Source: Pseudomonadales bacterium
GTDB taxonomy: Bacteria; Pseudomonadota; Gammaproteobacteria; Pseudomonadales; Halieaceae
Assembly (NCBI GenBank): GCA_024234855.1
Contig: JACKNN010000001.1
Span: 62,001-126,000, forward strand
Length of the DNA stretch: 64,000 bases
Direction: 5' to 3'
The position numbers and the translations under genes are program-made. Below the pieces are notes generated by a model. The model searched no databases and had not been told where the DNA came from. It was given only the letters and a program-made list of their open reading frames with translations. Shown here one piece after another: positions 50,108-59,744 of this stretch (its first letter is position 1; every line of letters begins with the position of its first letter).

Positions 50108-52189
50108 CTACCAGTTCAGCGACAACTTCATCGCCACACTGCGCTCGGCACCATAGAGGTTCTCGGTGGAAGCGATGTATTCCTTGTCGGTGAGGTTGAA
50201 CAGGTCGACGGACAGCTGGTACTGGCTCCTGCCGCCAAACTCCACCCCGGTGGAGAGGTTGACGGTTACCCAGCCGGATTTATCATCGAGCTCACTGCGC
50301 ACAGTCCCGGGCTCCGCCAGTTCTGACGAGGTTTCACCGCGCAGGAAAAAATCAGCCCACAAATTGGGGACTGACATGAGCGCGCCCTGCCACTTGAGCC
50401 CGAGCCTGCCACTGAAATCGGGTACCTCGGTATCCCAGGTTGAGAACTGCTCATACTCGATTTCGCGTTTCATCCAGGTCAGGCTGGTGTAAGGCTCCAG
50501 GTCATAGGGCAGCCCGCCATAGGCCAGGAAAAGCTCAACCCCATGGGCATTGGATTTGCCGACATTCTGGTACAGCCGATCGCGCCGCCCGGGGCAGTTG
50601 TCTTCGGGGGTACAGGCCAGGTGGTGTATGTAATCGTCTGACTTCGAATAAAACGCGGCGGCATCCAGGGTGATGTCGCTGCGCTGCAGGCGCATGCCCA
50701 CTTCGTAATTGATGGAGGTTTCCGGGTCCAGGCCGGCATCGGGATTGACGAAGTTGGAACCGGCATAGGCGCCGGTCGCCAGTTGGGTCAGGGAGGGGTA
50801 GACGTAGCCCTGGGCAATATTTGCCCTCAGGTTGATGTCGTCACGGACACCCCATACCAGGCCCAGCGCGCCGATCAGCTCATCGTCACTGCCCAGCTTG
50901 CCGGGTTCGAGGCTTGCGCGATCGGTATAGTCCAGTTTGCCGTCCACGTAATACTGGCGCAGGCCGGCGGTAAGCGACAGGCGGTCGCTTATCTCCCACT
51001 GGTCCTGTAAAAACATGGCCCAGGTCTCGATACTGGCCTTGTCGCGGATCTGTTCGATGCCGGTAGGCGCGATCGCGGGAGTCCATGACACCGTATCCAC
51101 GTGCCGGGTCTGGTCGACGTCATCATTGAGGTATTGCAGGCCGGCGATCAGCCGGTGATTCCCCAGCGGCTGAAAGTCCATCTGCACGAGGGCGCCATCC
51201 GTATCCAGGGTGCTGTAGCTGTTGATGTCCCGGCTGTACCAGACGGTTTCAGTGTAGGTGTAGAAATGCCGGTCGTTCTGCTGTTGAAAGGCATTGGCCG
51301 AGAGGCTCTGCAGCCAGCTGTTATCCACCTCCCAACTGTAGAACAGGCCGTGCTTATCCCGGTCGCGCCTGGGGGATTCCACGTAGAAATCGGTCAGTGG
51401 GTAGGTACTTTTGACCTCCTCCTCCACATAGACATTGCTGCTGCTCTCGTACTTTTCGTAGGTGTACTCCAGCCGCTGGTCGCCAAAGCCCCGGCCGGCG
51501 TAGAGATACACGCTGTCGTTGTCATAGGCCGTGTTGTCCATGCTGCCGGCGGGGGTGGCGCGATCGTCATGGTCACTCTTCGAACCCGCCAGCCGGTACT
51601 CCCAGCCATCCAGGTTGCCATAGAGGCTGGCGAAGCTGTTGTAACCGTCGGTTGCGCTGTCGTAGCCGCCCTCCACAGTGGCCTGCAGGGGCTCGGTGCC
51701 GCCTTTCTTGGTGAAGAAGTTAACCACGCCGCTGAGCGCTTGCGAGCCATAGAGCACGGAACCGGAGCCGCGCATGACCTCTATCCGCTCCACCATGGCC
51801 GGGTTCAGGCTCAACGGTGTACCGACCTCGTAATGGTCGGTGATCTCCTGGCTGTTGACCAGGATAGCTGTACGCCGCGATTCCTCTCCGCGAATGCGGA
51901 TACGGCCCAGCCCCGGTTGCCCGGAATCGGTGACCTGTATACCCGGAACATCCCGCATCAGCTCCGCCAGGCTGGGCGCGGTTGCACGCGCCAGTTCGGC
52001 CTCGTTGATAACGCTCAATGACGCCGGGCTGTCGAAAATGCGTTGCCGCGTCCGGCTCGCGGTAACCACAATCTCCTCAAGTTCACCTGCTGCCACGGGG
52101 GTGTCGGTTGCCGCCTGTATCGCGCCGGAGCCGGAGGCTGTGAGTATCGCCAGAGCGAGCACGGTACGGGGGTATTGCTTTGCTTTCAT
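50108..52189 (-). CDS. TonB-dependent receptor, CirA/BtuB-like size class
   Basis: A 693-residue outer-membrane receptor. Signal peptide (ending GAIQA), TonB-box-like EEIVVTASRTRQ, plug domain with DVPGIQVTDSGQPGLGRIRIRG and RIEVMRGSGSVLYGSQALSGVVNFFTKK, then a barrel ending at the terminal Trp of SVAMKLSLNW. The length fits receptors for siderophores, haem or cobalamin. The leader contains TATACAAT about 30 bp upstream of the ATG, a possible -10. I find no Fur-like palindrome or cobalamin riboswitch upstream, so the ligand is undetermined. Confidence 0.92.
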   Translation of the reverse strand: MKAKQYPRTVLALAILTASGSGAIQAATDTPVAAGELEEIVVTASRTRQRIFDSPASLSVINEAELARATAPSLAELMRDVPGIQVTDSGQPGLGRIRIRGEESRRTAILVNSQEITDHYEVGTPLSLNPAMVERIEVMRGSGSVLYGSQALSGVVNFFTKKGGTEPLQATVEGGYDSATDGYNSFASLYGNLDGWEYRLAGSKSDHDDRATPAGSMDNTAYDNDSVYLYAGRGFGDQRLEYTYEKYESSSNVYVEEEVKSTYPLTDFYVESPRRDRDKHGLFYSWEVDNSWLQSLSANAFQQQNDRHFYTYTETVWYSRDINSYSTLDTDGALVQMDFQPLGNHRLIAGLQYLNDDVDQTRHVDTVSWTPAIAPTGIEQIRDKASIETWAMFLQDQWEISDRLSLTAGLRQYYVDGKLDYTDRASLEPGKLGSDDELIGALGLVWGVRDDINLRANIAQGYVYPSLTQLATGAYAGSNFVNPDAGLDPETSINYEVGMRLQRSDITLDAAAFYSKSDDYIHHLACTPEDNCPGRRDRLYQNVGKSNAHGVELFLAYGGLPYDLEPYTSLTWMKREIEYEQFSTWDTEVPDFSGRLGLKWQGALMSVPNLWADFFLRGETSSELAEPGTVRSELDDKSGWVTVNLSTGVEFGGRSQYQLSVDLFNLTDKEYIASTENLYGAERSVAMKLSLNW

Positions 52190-52362
52190 GATGGATCACC
52201 TTAATTTTTGCGGCCATTGTATAGCAATAGCCGCATGAACCGTTGATCTGGCACAGGGATTTGAGTGCAAAGGCGTCGTCATGCCTATCGCGCGACCCGC
52301 GCTTGAGTCCGCAGGAGGGAGTTGCTACCGTACCTGCACAAAAAATAATCCGGACACCTGCC

Positions 52363-54300
52363 ATGAAGGCCAGACTCCTCCTCATTAGCCTGCTATGCTC
52401 ACTACTGCTGCCGGGCTGCGACAACAACTCCAATAATTCCCCCACGCCCACGCCGACACCCGAACCGGAAACCCAGTTGATGGCCGGCGCCGCCAGCCGC
52501 AGCATGTTGCCGACGGTCAATGGCGGCAGGGACTACCTGGTGGACGCTCCCGGCTGGCCCGCACCGGGGACTGTCGACCCCAATGATCCCGGCGTTTTTA
52601 TTGATAACTGGGACCAGGGCGAGGTGGACGTCGGCAACGGCCGCTCGGATTCGGCCTGGGTGCACGATGACCTGAAGATCACCGCGCTGGCCCTGTCACT
52701 GGCCGACGAGCAGGTGATCCTGGTGATGGCCGACGCGTATTCATTCTTCTCCTCCGATATCGCGGTCATGGTGGATCGCATCCGAAGCCGCCTGCCGGAT
52801 GACTGGCAGGACGCGCCGGTACTGGTGTCAGCCACCCACAATCACCATGGTCCGGATACCGCCTTCAGCATCAACGACGACTGGTTTTCCCTGCTGGCAG
52901 ACCAGTTGGCATTCGCTGCCGAGGATGCGGTCGCCGCCCTGCAACCGGCAACGATGTCCAGCGCATCGGGCATGCACGGCTATGGCGTCAGCGACCAGCG
53001 CGACCCCAATATTCCCGACGACCGGCTGAAAGTCATCTCGGTCGATGCCGTTGACGGCGGCGGCGCGATCGCCACCCTGGTACAGTGGACCAGCCACCCG
53101 GAATCCACTCTCGGCTGGCACCCGCCGGCGGAGGCCGCGGGCCTGGCGGAGGCTTGTGCCGCCAAGGGCTGGAGCGGTGGAGATTGCACCGCCGAGGGCC
53201 GGTATTTTAGCGCGGACTACCCGGGTGTTTTGCGCCAGCGGCTGGCCGACTCCCGCGGCGGCGAAGTCCTGTATTTCAATGGGCCGCTGGGCAACCAGAT
53301 CGGACCCGGTTCGGCCCCTACCTGGGTGGTGGACGAGGCGCACCCTGTAGGCGACGGACACACGGTACCGGCCGGTGCACTTCCGCTGACGACCTGCAAC
53401 CGCAGTGATCCCTACCTGTGCCGCAGTTTCGCCAAGACCGACTCCATCGGCACGGAGCTGGCCAATGCTGTCTCGGGGTTGCTGGAACAGGCCCAGCCAA
53501 TAGATGTCAGGCAGTTGACGGTCCATGTTGAACCCTTCTTCACACGCCTGACCAATATCGGCTTCCGGCTGTTGATCGCTGAAGGCGACATCGGCTGGCA
53601 ACCGACCGAGCTGTACAACTGCCAGGGCACACCGCTATCCGAAGCGACCTGCACTTCCGCCGGGATGGAACTGGTGGACGACCCCTGGATCACCCCGGTA
53701 CTGGGCAGCCAGATCACCCGCGGCGACGTACTGCAAACCCGGTTGGCCCACCTCGACCTGGGCGATGTCGGCATTCTCTGGATGCCCGGCGAATTGCCGC
53801 CGGAACTGGTGAACGGGCTGCCGGCAGACTTCAATACCGCCCCACCGGAAAAGTACTACGAACAACCCCACCTGCACGCGGTGGGCAGTAACTACAAGCT
53901 GCCAGGGCATCTGCTGTCGCTGGTCGATGAATCCACTACCCTGACAGTGGGATTGGGCGGTGACCAGATCGGCTATTACGTGCCGGTTGACGAGTACCGC
54001 CTACGCTGTCTCGACCTGGTGATGCCCGGGGGCGCCAGCTGCAAAGACCTCGCGGCGCGCGGCGTGATCGAGGCTCCCGACTGGGTCGGGGGGCGCACCT
54101 GCAAAACGATTACCGATGACCCCTCTGCCCTGGCCGCACTGGGCGCTGATGCCGATGCGGTCGCCGCGATCTGCCGCTATGGCCAGGGGCTGGGTCGGGA
54201 GCTTGGGGAGCCGGAGGACCATTACGAGGAAACCAATGCCGCTGGCTGGGATATGATCGACGATCTGTGGGCCGCAGCCCAGCGCCTGTTCGGCAGCTGA
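52363..54300 (+). CDS. Neutral ceramidase-like lipoprotein
   Basis: A 645-residue exported lipoprotein. The signal peptide ends in lipobox LLLPGCDNN, and a TPTPTPEPE spacer follows. The catalytic region resembles neutral/alkaline ceramidases: VLVSATHNHHGPD holds the metal-binding His pair (ceramidases have THTHSGPG), with LVQWTSHPE and YFNGPLGNQIGP further on. Paired Cys residues suggest disulfides. The frame is open from 52243; ATG at 52363 begins the signal peptide. True ceramidase activity is uncertain; it could cleave another amide-linked lipid. Divergent from the TonB receptor gene. Confidence 0.72.
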   Translation: MKARLLLISLLCSLLLPGCDNNSNNSPTPTPTPEPETQLMAGAASRSMLPTVNGGRDYLVDAPGWPAPGTVDPNDPGVFIDNWDQGEVDVGNGRSDSAWVHDDLKITALALSLADEQVILVMADAYSFFSSDIAVMVDRIRSRLPDDWQDAPVLVSATHNHHGPDTAFSINDDWFSLLADQLAFAAEDAVAALQPATMSSASGMHGYGVSDQRDPNIPDDRLKVISVDAVDGGGAIATLVQWTSHPESTLGWHPPAEAAGLAEACAAKGWSGGDCTAEGRYFSADYPGVLRQRLADSRGGEVLYFNGPLGNQIGPGSAPTWVVDEAHPVGDGHTVPAGALPLTTCNRSDPYLCRSFAKTDSIGTELANAVSGLLEQAQPIDVRQLTVHVEPFFTRLTNIGFRLLIAEGDIGWQPTELYNCQGTPLSEATCTSAGMELVDDPWITPVLGSQITRGDVLQTRLAHLDLGDVGILWMPGELPPELVNGLPADFNTAPPEKYYEQPHLHAVGSNYKLPGHLLSLVDESTTLTVGLGGDQIGYYVPVDEYRLRCLDLVMPGGASCKDLAARGVIEAPDWVGGRTCKTITDDPSALAALGADADAVAAICRYGQGLGRELGEPEDHYEETNAAGWDMIDDLWAAAQRLFGS

Positions 54301-54335
54301 GCACCGCGACCTCAACCAACACCCGGGATAGCCTC

Positions 54336-55703
54336 ATGCCAGAGAAAATCAGTTTTGCTTCCGTCAGGCCGATTCAAAGCCTGAATCTGCTGTCGCAGCA
54401 GGAAATGTTGAGTCTGGCTTCTGCGGGCGAGGAGATACACCAGCTGTTCCGCAGATGCGCACTGGCCGTACTCAACACCGGCTCCGACGTGGACGATGCC
54501 CGTGAACTCTATACGCTCTACAGTGACTTCGAGATCACCGTTATCCCGGAACCCCGGGGCCTGAAACTGCAGCTGCACAACTGCCCGGCCCAGGCCTTTG
54601 TCGATGGCAAGATGATCGAGGGCATCCGCAGCCACCTGTTCTCCGCCTTGCGCGATATTATTTTCACCTATCACAAACTGGTGGAAAAGCAGCACTTCGA
54701 CCTGAGCAGCGGGCCGGGCATCACCGACACCGTATTTCGCATCCTGCGCAATGCCGGCGTGGTCAGCAGTGACCTGCCACCCCGCCTGGTGGTCTGCTGG
54801 GGCGGTCATTCCATCTCGCGGCTGGAGTACGACTTCTCCAAGGAGGTGGGCTACCAGCTGGGATTGCGCGGCTTTGACATCGCCACCGGTTGCGGGGCGG
54901 GCGCCATGAAGGGGCCGATGAAAGGCGCCACCATCGGCCACGCCAAGCAGCTGAACAAGGCCAGCCGTTTTGTCGGTATCTCAGAGCCCGGCATTATCGC
55001 GGCCGAGTCACCCAACCCCCTGGTGAACGAGCTGGTTATCCTGCCCGATATCGAGAAGCGGCTGGAGGCGTTCGTACGCCTGGCCCACGGGGTGGTTGTC
55101 TTCCCCGGCGGCGCCGGCACCGCCGAGGAGCTGTTTTACCTGCTGGGTGTGAAGATGCACCCCGCCAACAGCGAGATACCGCTGCCTGTGGTGCTGGCGG
55201 CCCCCGCCTCCAGCGCGGGTTATTTTGAGCAGATCGATGCATTCCTGCGCGGCACGCTCGGCGACGATGTGGCCAGGCATTACGAGATTATCTGCGGCGA
55301 TGCGGCTGCGGTGGCGAAAAGCCTGAAAAAACGTATCAAGAAAGTGCGCGAATACCGCATGGCGCAGCAGGAATCCTTCAGCTACAACTGGGGGCTGGCC
55401 ATACCGGACGACCTGCAGCAGCCCTTCGAACCCACACATGCCAATATGGCGGCACTGAAGCTCCATCGGCAGCAGCCGGTGCACGAGTTGGCGGCGGAAC
55501 TACGCCGCGCCTTTTCCGGGATCGTGGCGGGAAATATAAAGGAGGTCGGCATACGGGCGGTGGAAGAGCATGGCCCCTACCAATTGCAGGGAGACACGGA
55601 CGTGGTGGCGAGCCTCGGCAGCCTGCTCACCGCGTTCGTCGAGCAGGGCCGGATGAAACTGGATTCGAGCAACTATACGCCCTGTTTCAAACTGGTCAGC
55701 TGA
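54336..55703 (+). CDS. ppnN: Nucleotide 5'-monophosphate nucleosidase PpnN (LOG family)
   Basis: A 455-residue enzyme hydrolysing nucleoside monophosphates to base plus ribose 5-phosphate; E. coli PpnN (YgdH) is about 454 residues and is activated by (p)ppGpp. The core has the LOG signature VFPGGAGTAEELFYLLG and ATGCGAGAMKGPMKGATIGH. The N-terminal and C-terminal PpnN-specific domains are present (MPEKISFASVRPIQSLNLLS; VRAVEEHGPYQLQGD-like end). ATG at 54336 starts the conserved N-terminus; the frame opens at 54267, overlapping the previous gene. Confidence 0.94.
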   Translation: MPEKISFASVRPIQSLNLLSQQEMLSLASAGEEIHQLFRRCALAVLNTGSDVDDARELYTLYSDFEITVIPEPRGLKLQLHNCPAQAFVDGKMIEGIRSHLFSALRDIIFTYHKLVEKQHFDLSSGPGITDTVFRILRNAGVVSSDLPPRLVVCWGGHSISRLEYDFSKEVGYQLGLRGFDIATGCGAGAMKGPMKGATIGHAKQLNKASRFVGISEPGIIAAESPNPLVNELVILPDIEKRLEAFVRLAHGVVVFPGGAGTAEELFYLLGVKMHPANSEIPLPVVLAAPASSAGYFEQIDAFLRGTLGDDVARHYEIICGDAAAVAKSLKKRIKKVREYRMAQQESFSYNWGLAIPDDLQQPFEPTHANMAALKLHRQQPVHELAAELRRAFSGIVAGNIKEVGIRAVEEHGPYQLQGDTDVVASLGSLLTAFVEQGRMKLDSSNYTPCFKLVS

Positions 55704-55761
55704 GCGGGGCCGGCGAATCAACACACCACCGTCTCGCTATGGCAGCACTGCGCAACGCGGT

Positions 55762-57162
55762 TCAAAACTGTGATTCGGGCTGGTAGGTCTCCATCCGGCT
55801 CTTCAGTTTCCGCAGTGCCTGCCGGAAGACCAGCCCGAGCAGCCAGGAAACAATCCTGTTGCTGCCCGGAATCCAGCTATCAAAGCGGATCGACCATCGG
55901 ACCCGGGTACAACCGTTCTCCCCGGAAACGTAAACATCCCCCTGGTGCCGCCGGAACGGGGCCCCGGTGCGCAACTGGTAGGCGTAGTGGCGATGTTCGT
56001 CCCAGGCAGTCACCTCTTCGGTGATGCGCATGCCCGGCGCGGTCAGTTCACGGATACAACCCAGGCCGTTGGGATCCGGCCGTCCGGCGCGCAGCACCCC
56101 GCCACTGAATAGGCTCCAGTTGCCAATACCGGCATGGTCGGTCAGCTGGCGCCACACATCCCCGACGGGCGCATTGATTTCAATTTCATTCTCCACATAG
56201 CCCTCGGCGGGATTGAATCCAGTGAGTGACCACAAGGCCTTGCGCGCGTGTAGCATCTCAACACTGAAACCGTGTTTGTCATTCACGTACATCACCTGGA
56301 AGAGGCCCGCATCGAGCACCTTGCCATTGGCTCGCATGCCATTCGCCGCAGCCCGGGCATAATTCCTTTCATAGTCGAGCGGATCGCGGTAGCCCAGGGC
56401 GATATTCATAATTCCCTGGTCGGCGAGGGAATAGCCCGCAGGCCAGGATCGAGGCTGGGGTGTTTTATACTCCACCAGCTCCAGCAGGAAATTGGTGCCG
56501 CGCAACACCAGTGAGGTGGCCTTGACGCCGGTCAATCCCCACATTTTTTCATCCCTGGCGGTATGCAGCTGAAAATCGTCCACCACCTCAAGACCCATGG
56601 CATCCACGAACGTAGCGCGGGCGTCTTCCAGGCTGGGCACCGACACGCGCACGGTGCGTACAAGCGCCGGCACCTCGGGCCGACGCAGATCAGCGCTGGC
56701 ACCTTCGATGAGGTCCAGGGGGTCCTGCTCAAACACCTCCACCCAGTTGCCCTCCGGGTCGGTGACGCAGACCCGTCGCGCCCCCTGGGAGCCGACCGGT
56801 TTCGGCGCCGGTATGGCGGAGAAGGCGCCGATATTGCGCAGCACCTGGTCGAAGTCGTTCACCGCAATTCCGACCATGTTGTAGCCTATATCGCTGGGGG
56901 ACCAGTCAGCGGATTTCAACTGGCCGCGCGGCGTCCAGAACTGGAAAAACTCCAGCTGGAAGTAATCCTGCGAATCGATCAGCCAACTGCATTTTTCCCA
57001 GGCGCCGGGTATGCCCTGCACCCGCGAAGTGGCGGGTGGAAAAAACAACATCCTGCCAGCCCTGACCAGCCCGAACACATTCGCGTACCACTCCCGCAAT
57101 GCCGGTGCGTTCAGGGCGGTGAAGGCGACCTGGCAGACCTGTTTGTCAGTTGCAGTGTGCAT
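55762..57162 (-). CDS. VOC-VOC-SRPBCC fusion protein
   Basis: A 466-residue protein made of two vicinal-oxygen-chelate (glyoxalase-fold) domains at about 8-150 and 165-310, then an SRPBCC/polyketide-cyclase-like domain at about 325-466. The first domain holds CQVAFTALNAPALREWYANVFGL and CVTDPEGNWVEVFE; the second has VPSLEDARATFVDAMGLEV. The third starts EIEINAPVGDVWRQLTDHAG and ends with VSWLLGLVFRQALRKLKS. VOC domains catalyse metal-dependent isomerisation or ring cleavage, while SRPBCC domains bind hydrophobic ligands. ATG at 57162 has CGGAG upstream. The substrate is unknown, but the adjacent diiron protein suggests aromatic or lipid oxidation. Confidence 0.8.
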   Translation of the reverse strand: MHTATDKQVCQVAFTALNAPALREWYANVFGLVRAGRMLFFPPATSRVQGIPGAWEKCSWLIDSQDYFQLEFFQFWTPRGQLKSADWSPSDIGYNMVGIAVNDFDQVLRNIGAFSAIPAPKPVGSQGARRVCVTDPEGNWVEVFEQDPLDLIEGASADLRRPEVPALVRTVRVSVPSLEDARATFVDAMGLEVVDDFQLHTARDEKMWGLTGVKATSLVLRGTNFLLELVEYKTPQPRSWPAGYSLADQGIMNIALGYRDPLDYERNYARAAANGMRANGKVLDAGLFQVMYVNDKHGFSVEMLHARKALWSLTGFNPAEGYVENEIEINAPVGDVWRQLTDHAGIGNWSLFSGGVLRAGRPDPNGLGCIRELTAPGMRITEEVTAWDEHRHYAYQLRTGAPFRRHQGDVYVSGENGCTRVRWSIRFDSWIPGSNRIVSWLLGLVFRQALRKLKSRMETYQPESQF

Positions 57163-57374
57163 GTGTTGCTCCGAAATCAAATGACATGCCCGCCGGCTTC
57201 CAGGCAGGCGACCATGCCGGCAACAGCCGCTTTAATCGACAGGGTATCACGGAGATCCCTGAGCCTGCGCGATAACGGGTGCACGGTCCTGGCCTCCCCC
57301 AGCATCATGGGGGATATCCACTTCGTGGTCGGGGTAAGGCGCCTGGCCCGACGCCCGGCGCGCGATCAACGGGT

Positions 57375-58454
57375 TCAGCCGGCGGCCACCGACTCGATCT
57401 CGCGCATCCTGGCCCTGATATCGCGGTCAAACTGCTCCGCGACAACCTGGTCATTGGCGGACAACTGCTCCACATCGGTATCGCAGTAACCGATGATCCC
57501 CATCTGCTCGTAAGCCTTGCGGATCTTCGGCCCCCACAGGCCGATATCTTTCATCATCGGCACGATGCGGGTAAACAGGTCGCTGCGGTAGCCCTGCATG
57601 AAGCTGGAGTTGCTGGTGTGTTCGGCGCATTCATCCACCGGTAAACCCAGTCGCTCCCATACTTCCTCTGCCAGGAACCGGTCGCGCATCGCGTAGCAGG
57701 CCTCCACGGCGAACTCCTCCCGCTCGTCCCGCTCCGCCTGGCTCAACCGCGGGTAGTAGTCCCGCAGCGACAGTCGACCGAAGGCGACGTGGCGGGCCTC
57801 ATCCTGCATGACATAGGCATTGACCGACGCCGCCAGCGGGTTCTGGGCCGTGTCCCGGATCGACGCAAACGCCGCCAGCGCCAACCCCTCGATGAGTACC
57901 TGCATGCCGAGGTAGGTCATATCCCAGCGTGAGTCGTTGAGAACATCCTGCAGCAGGTTCTTCAGGGTGGGTGTAATCGGGTAGGCCAGCTGGAATTTCT
58001 CGTGCAACAATCGCGAGTAGGCCTCTACATGGCGAGCCTCGTCAATCACCTGGGTGGCGCCATAGAACTTCGCATCAATGCCCGGCACCTGCTGGACGAT
58101 CTTGGCCGTACAGATCAACGCACCCTGCTCGCCGTGCATGAACTGGGACAACTGCCATGCCTGGAAATGGGTGCGCGCCTCCACTTTTTCCTTTTCTGTC
58201 ATTCGGTTGTAGGGCGCAGAACCAAAGATGGGCATGGATTCATCCGGCATCTGCTCGGGATTTTCCGGGTCCAATTCCTGTGACCAGTCGATTCGCTCGG
58301 AAGCATTCCACTGCTTGATTTTGCCTTTTTCGTACAGGCTGAGCAGCGATTCACGGCCGTCCTGGTACTCCCAGCGGAACTTCGTGGTGAATTTTTGCTC
58401 CAGGTTCCAATCGAGAGAGTTCGGGGGAATTGTGTAGTACTGTTCGGTAGTCAT
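57375..58454 (-). CDS. Diiron ferritin-like oxygenase-type protein
   Basis: A 359-residue four-helix-bundle protein. Two DEARH motifs, ATQVIDEARHVEAYSRLL and VMQDEARHVAFGRLSLRDYY, supply Glu/His iron ligands, with a further Glu in FMHGEQGALIC upstream and MQVLIEGLALAAF mid-protein. This is the arrangement of R2-like oxidases and N-oxygenases such as AurF. It probably activates O2 at a non-haem diiron site. The frame opens at 58490, but ATG at 58454 starts MTTEQYYTIPP after GAGGCGC. It is 212 bp upstream of the VOC fusion gene on the same strand, and the two may act on one pathway. Confidence 0.85.
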   Translation of the reverse strand: MTTEQYYTIPPNSLDWNLEQKFTTKFRWEYQDGRESLLSLYEKGKIKQWNASERIDWSQELDPENPEQMPDESMPIFGSAPYNRMTEKEKVEARTHFQAWQLSQFMHGEQGALICTAKIVQQVPGIDAKFYGATQVIDEARHVEAYSRLLHEKFQLAYPITPTLKNLLQDVLNDSRWDMTYLGMQVLIEGLALAAFASIRDTAQNPLAASVNAYVMQDEARHVAFGRLSLRDYYPRLSQAERDEREEFAVEACYAMRDRFLAEEVWERLGLPVDECAEHTSNSSFMQGYRSDLFTRIVPMMKDIGLWGPKIRKAYEQMGIIGYCDTDVEQLSANDQVVAEQFDRDIRARMREIESVAAG

Positions 58455-58790
58455 CGCGGGCGCCTCGGTCACGGCAGCACCTGAACCCATCCAGGCCTAC
58501 CCCCTATGGGTATAGCCCAGATAGGCCGTGAGTCAAATTCCCGCCCCGCTGCGAGACGGCGTACACCGCTGAGTTATCTTACAAACCCTGGCTTTAGCGC
58601 TGCTAATTATTAACAAAGCCAGCCGGCCGGGCACTTTGACCGTTCCGGCAATACCGACCCGGGCAGCCGGGCGCCGGTGCCCGGGCGACTATTGCAAAAT
58701 CCCCCGCAATGACCGAGGCTTAGCATCCCGTGACGATGCATTTGCAGACTTGACCGGCGCGTCGCACAAGGCACACAGGAGATTTTACCC
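58455..58790. other. Intergenic region between divergent diiron and SYLF genes
   Basis: Some 336 bp with no convincing gene; the frame at 58636-58827 overlaps the SYLF start and has no SD. GGCAGCCGGGCGCCGGTGCC at about 58661-58685 is a GC-rich inverted repeat of unknown role. The promoter for the SYLF gene should be here, but I cannot place it. Confidence 0.5.
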
Positions 58791-59363
58791 ATGCGGATCA
58801 AACTCAGTTCAATGCTCGCCATGCTGACGCTCGTCGTCGCCAGCCAGTTCGCCCTCGCGGACGAGTATGCAGAGGCCAGGAAAGTATTCGAGGACGCCGG
58901 AGAAAGCGGCGCCTTCTTCAGCCACAGCTATGGTTATGCGCTGTTCCCGAGTATCGGCAAAGGCGGTATCGGGGTTGGCGGCGCCTATGGTGACGGCAAA
59001 GTATTCGTCGGGGGTGCGGAAGTCGGAAAAAGCAGCATGACCCAATTGTCGATCGGGTTCCAGCTGGGCGGCCAGGTGTACAGCCAGATCATTTTCTTCG
59101 AAGACAGACGCGCCTTCGATGATTTCAGTTCGGGCAATTTCGAGTTCAGCGCCCAGGCCGCCGCAGTGGCGATTACCGCGGCCGCCAGTGCCCAGAGCTC
59201 TACGGGGGGCGGCAGTTCAGCTGGCGCCAGTGGCGGTGAGAATGATGCTTCAACCGTCTCACACGGCTACAACAAGGGCATGGCCGTATTTACCGTCGCC
59301 AAGGGCGGCCTGATGTACGAGGCGGCACTGGCGGGGCAAAAATACAGTTACGAGGCCAGGTAA
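58791..59363 (+). CDS. SYLF/YSC84-domain lipid-binding exported protein
   Basis: A 190-residue exported protein. The signal peptide ends QFALA. The mature part has YALFPSIGKGGIGVGGAYGDGKVFVGG and MTQLSIGFQLGGQVYSQIIFF, the core of the SYLF (YSC84) domain known to bind phosphoinositides in eukaryotes. A Gly/Ser-rich insert (SSTGGGSSAGASGGEND) precedes the last strand. Secreted SYLF proteins are common in proteobacteria and of unclear role. SD AGGAG is 9 nt upstream. Confidence 0.85.
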   Translation: MRIKLSSMLAMLTLVVASQFALADEYAEARKVFEDAGESGAFFSHSYGYALFPSIGKGGIGVGGAYGDGKVFVGGAEVGKSSMTQLSIGFQLGGQVYSQIIFFEDRRAFDDFSSGNFEFSAQAAAVAITAAASAQSSTGGGSSAGASGGENDASTVSHGYNKGMAVFTVAKGGLMYEAALAGQKYSYEAR

Positions 59364-59368
59364 GCGCC

Positions 59369-59717
59369 ATTGCAGATAACCGGGGTATCCCTGCTTGGGG
59401 CTCCGGTGTGCTGGGCGGCCAGATAGCGTGGCAAAGCGCCTTCAGGGGCAAGACGGTGGTCGTCTATGACCTGTACGAGAGCAGCCTGGAGCAATGCCAC
59501 CAGGCCCAGCAGGGTTATGCCGGGATTTACAGCGCAAGCCTGCTGGCTGCCAGCGCAGATTCCATCGCCGCTACCCGCTCACTACTGTCCTTTACCACTG
59601 ACCTGGCCAACCGCGGCGGCGGGCGCCGACCTGGTTATCGAGGCGGTGCCGGACTTCCTCGACGTGCCGGATGTATCGCTGGCGGCTGACCTGGCAAAGC
59701 TCGCCATGCCGGATTGA
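59369..59717 (+). pseudogene. Frameshifted 3-hydroxyacyl-CoA dehydrogenase N-terminal remnant
   Basis: The plus strand encodes SLLGAPVCWAARX-like debris, then, in one frame (59408 onward), LGGQIAWQSAFRGKTVVVYDLYESSLEQC, the start of a 3-hydroxyacyl-CoA dehydrogenase Rossmann domain without a proper start codon. At about 59610 the coding signal moves to another frame, giving AAGADLVIEAVPDFLDVPD, the next conserved segment (normally ADLVIEAVPE). It then stops at 59717. The catalytic His region and C-terminal domain are absent. A frameshift plus truncation makes this a pseudogene; beta-oxidation or butanoate metabolism would have been its role. Confidence 0.75.
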
Positions 59718-59744
59718 ATCCGGTAGCGGGCAGGAGGGTACTCC

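Noticed and set aside
52190..52362. Possible riboswitch or Fur box upstream of the second TonB receptor
   Set aside because: No cobalamin-riboswitch core or Fur-like palindrome is visible; only a possible -10 element.
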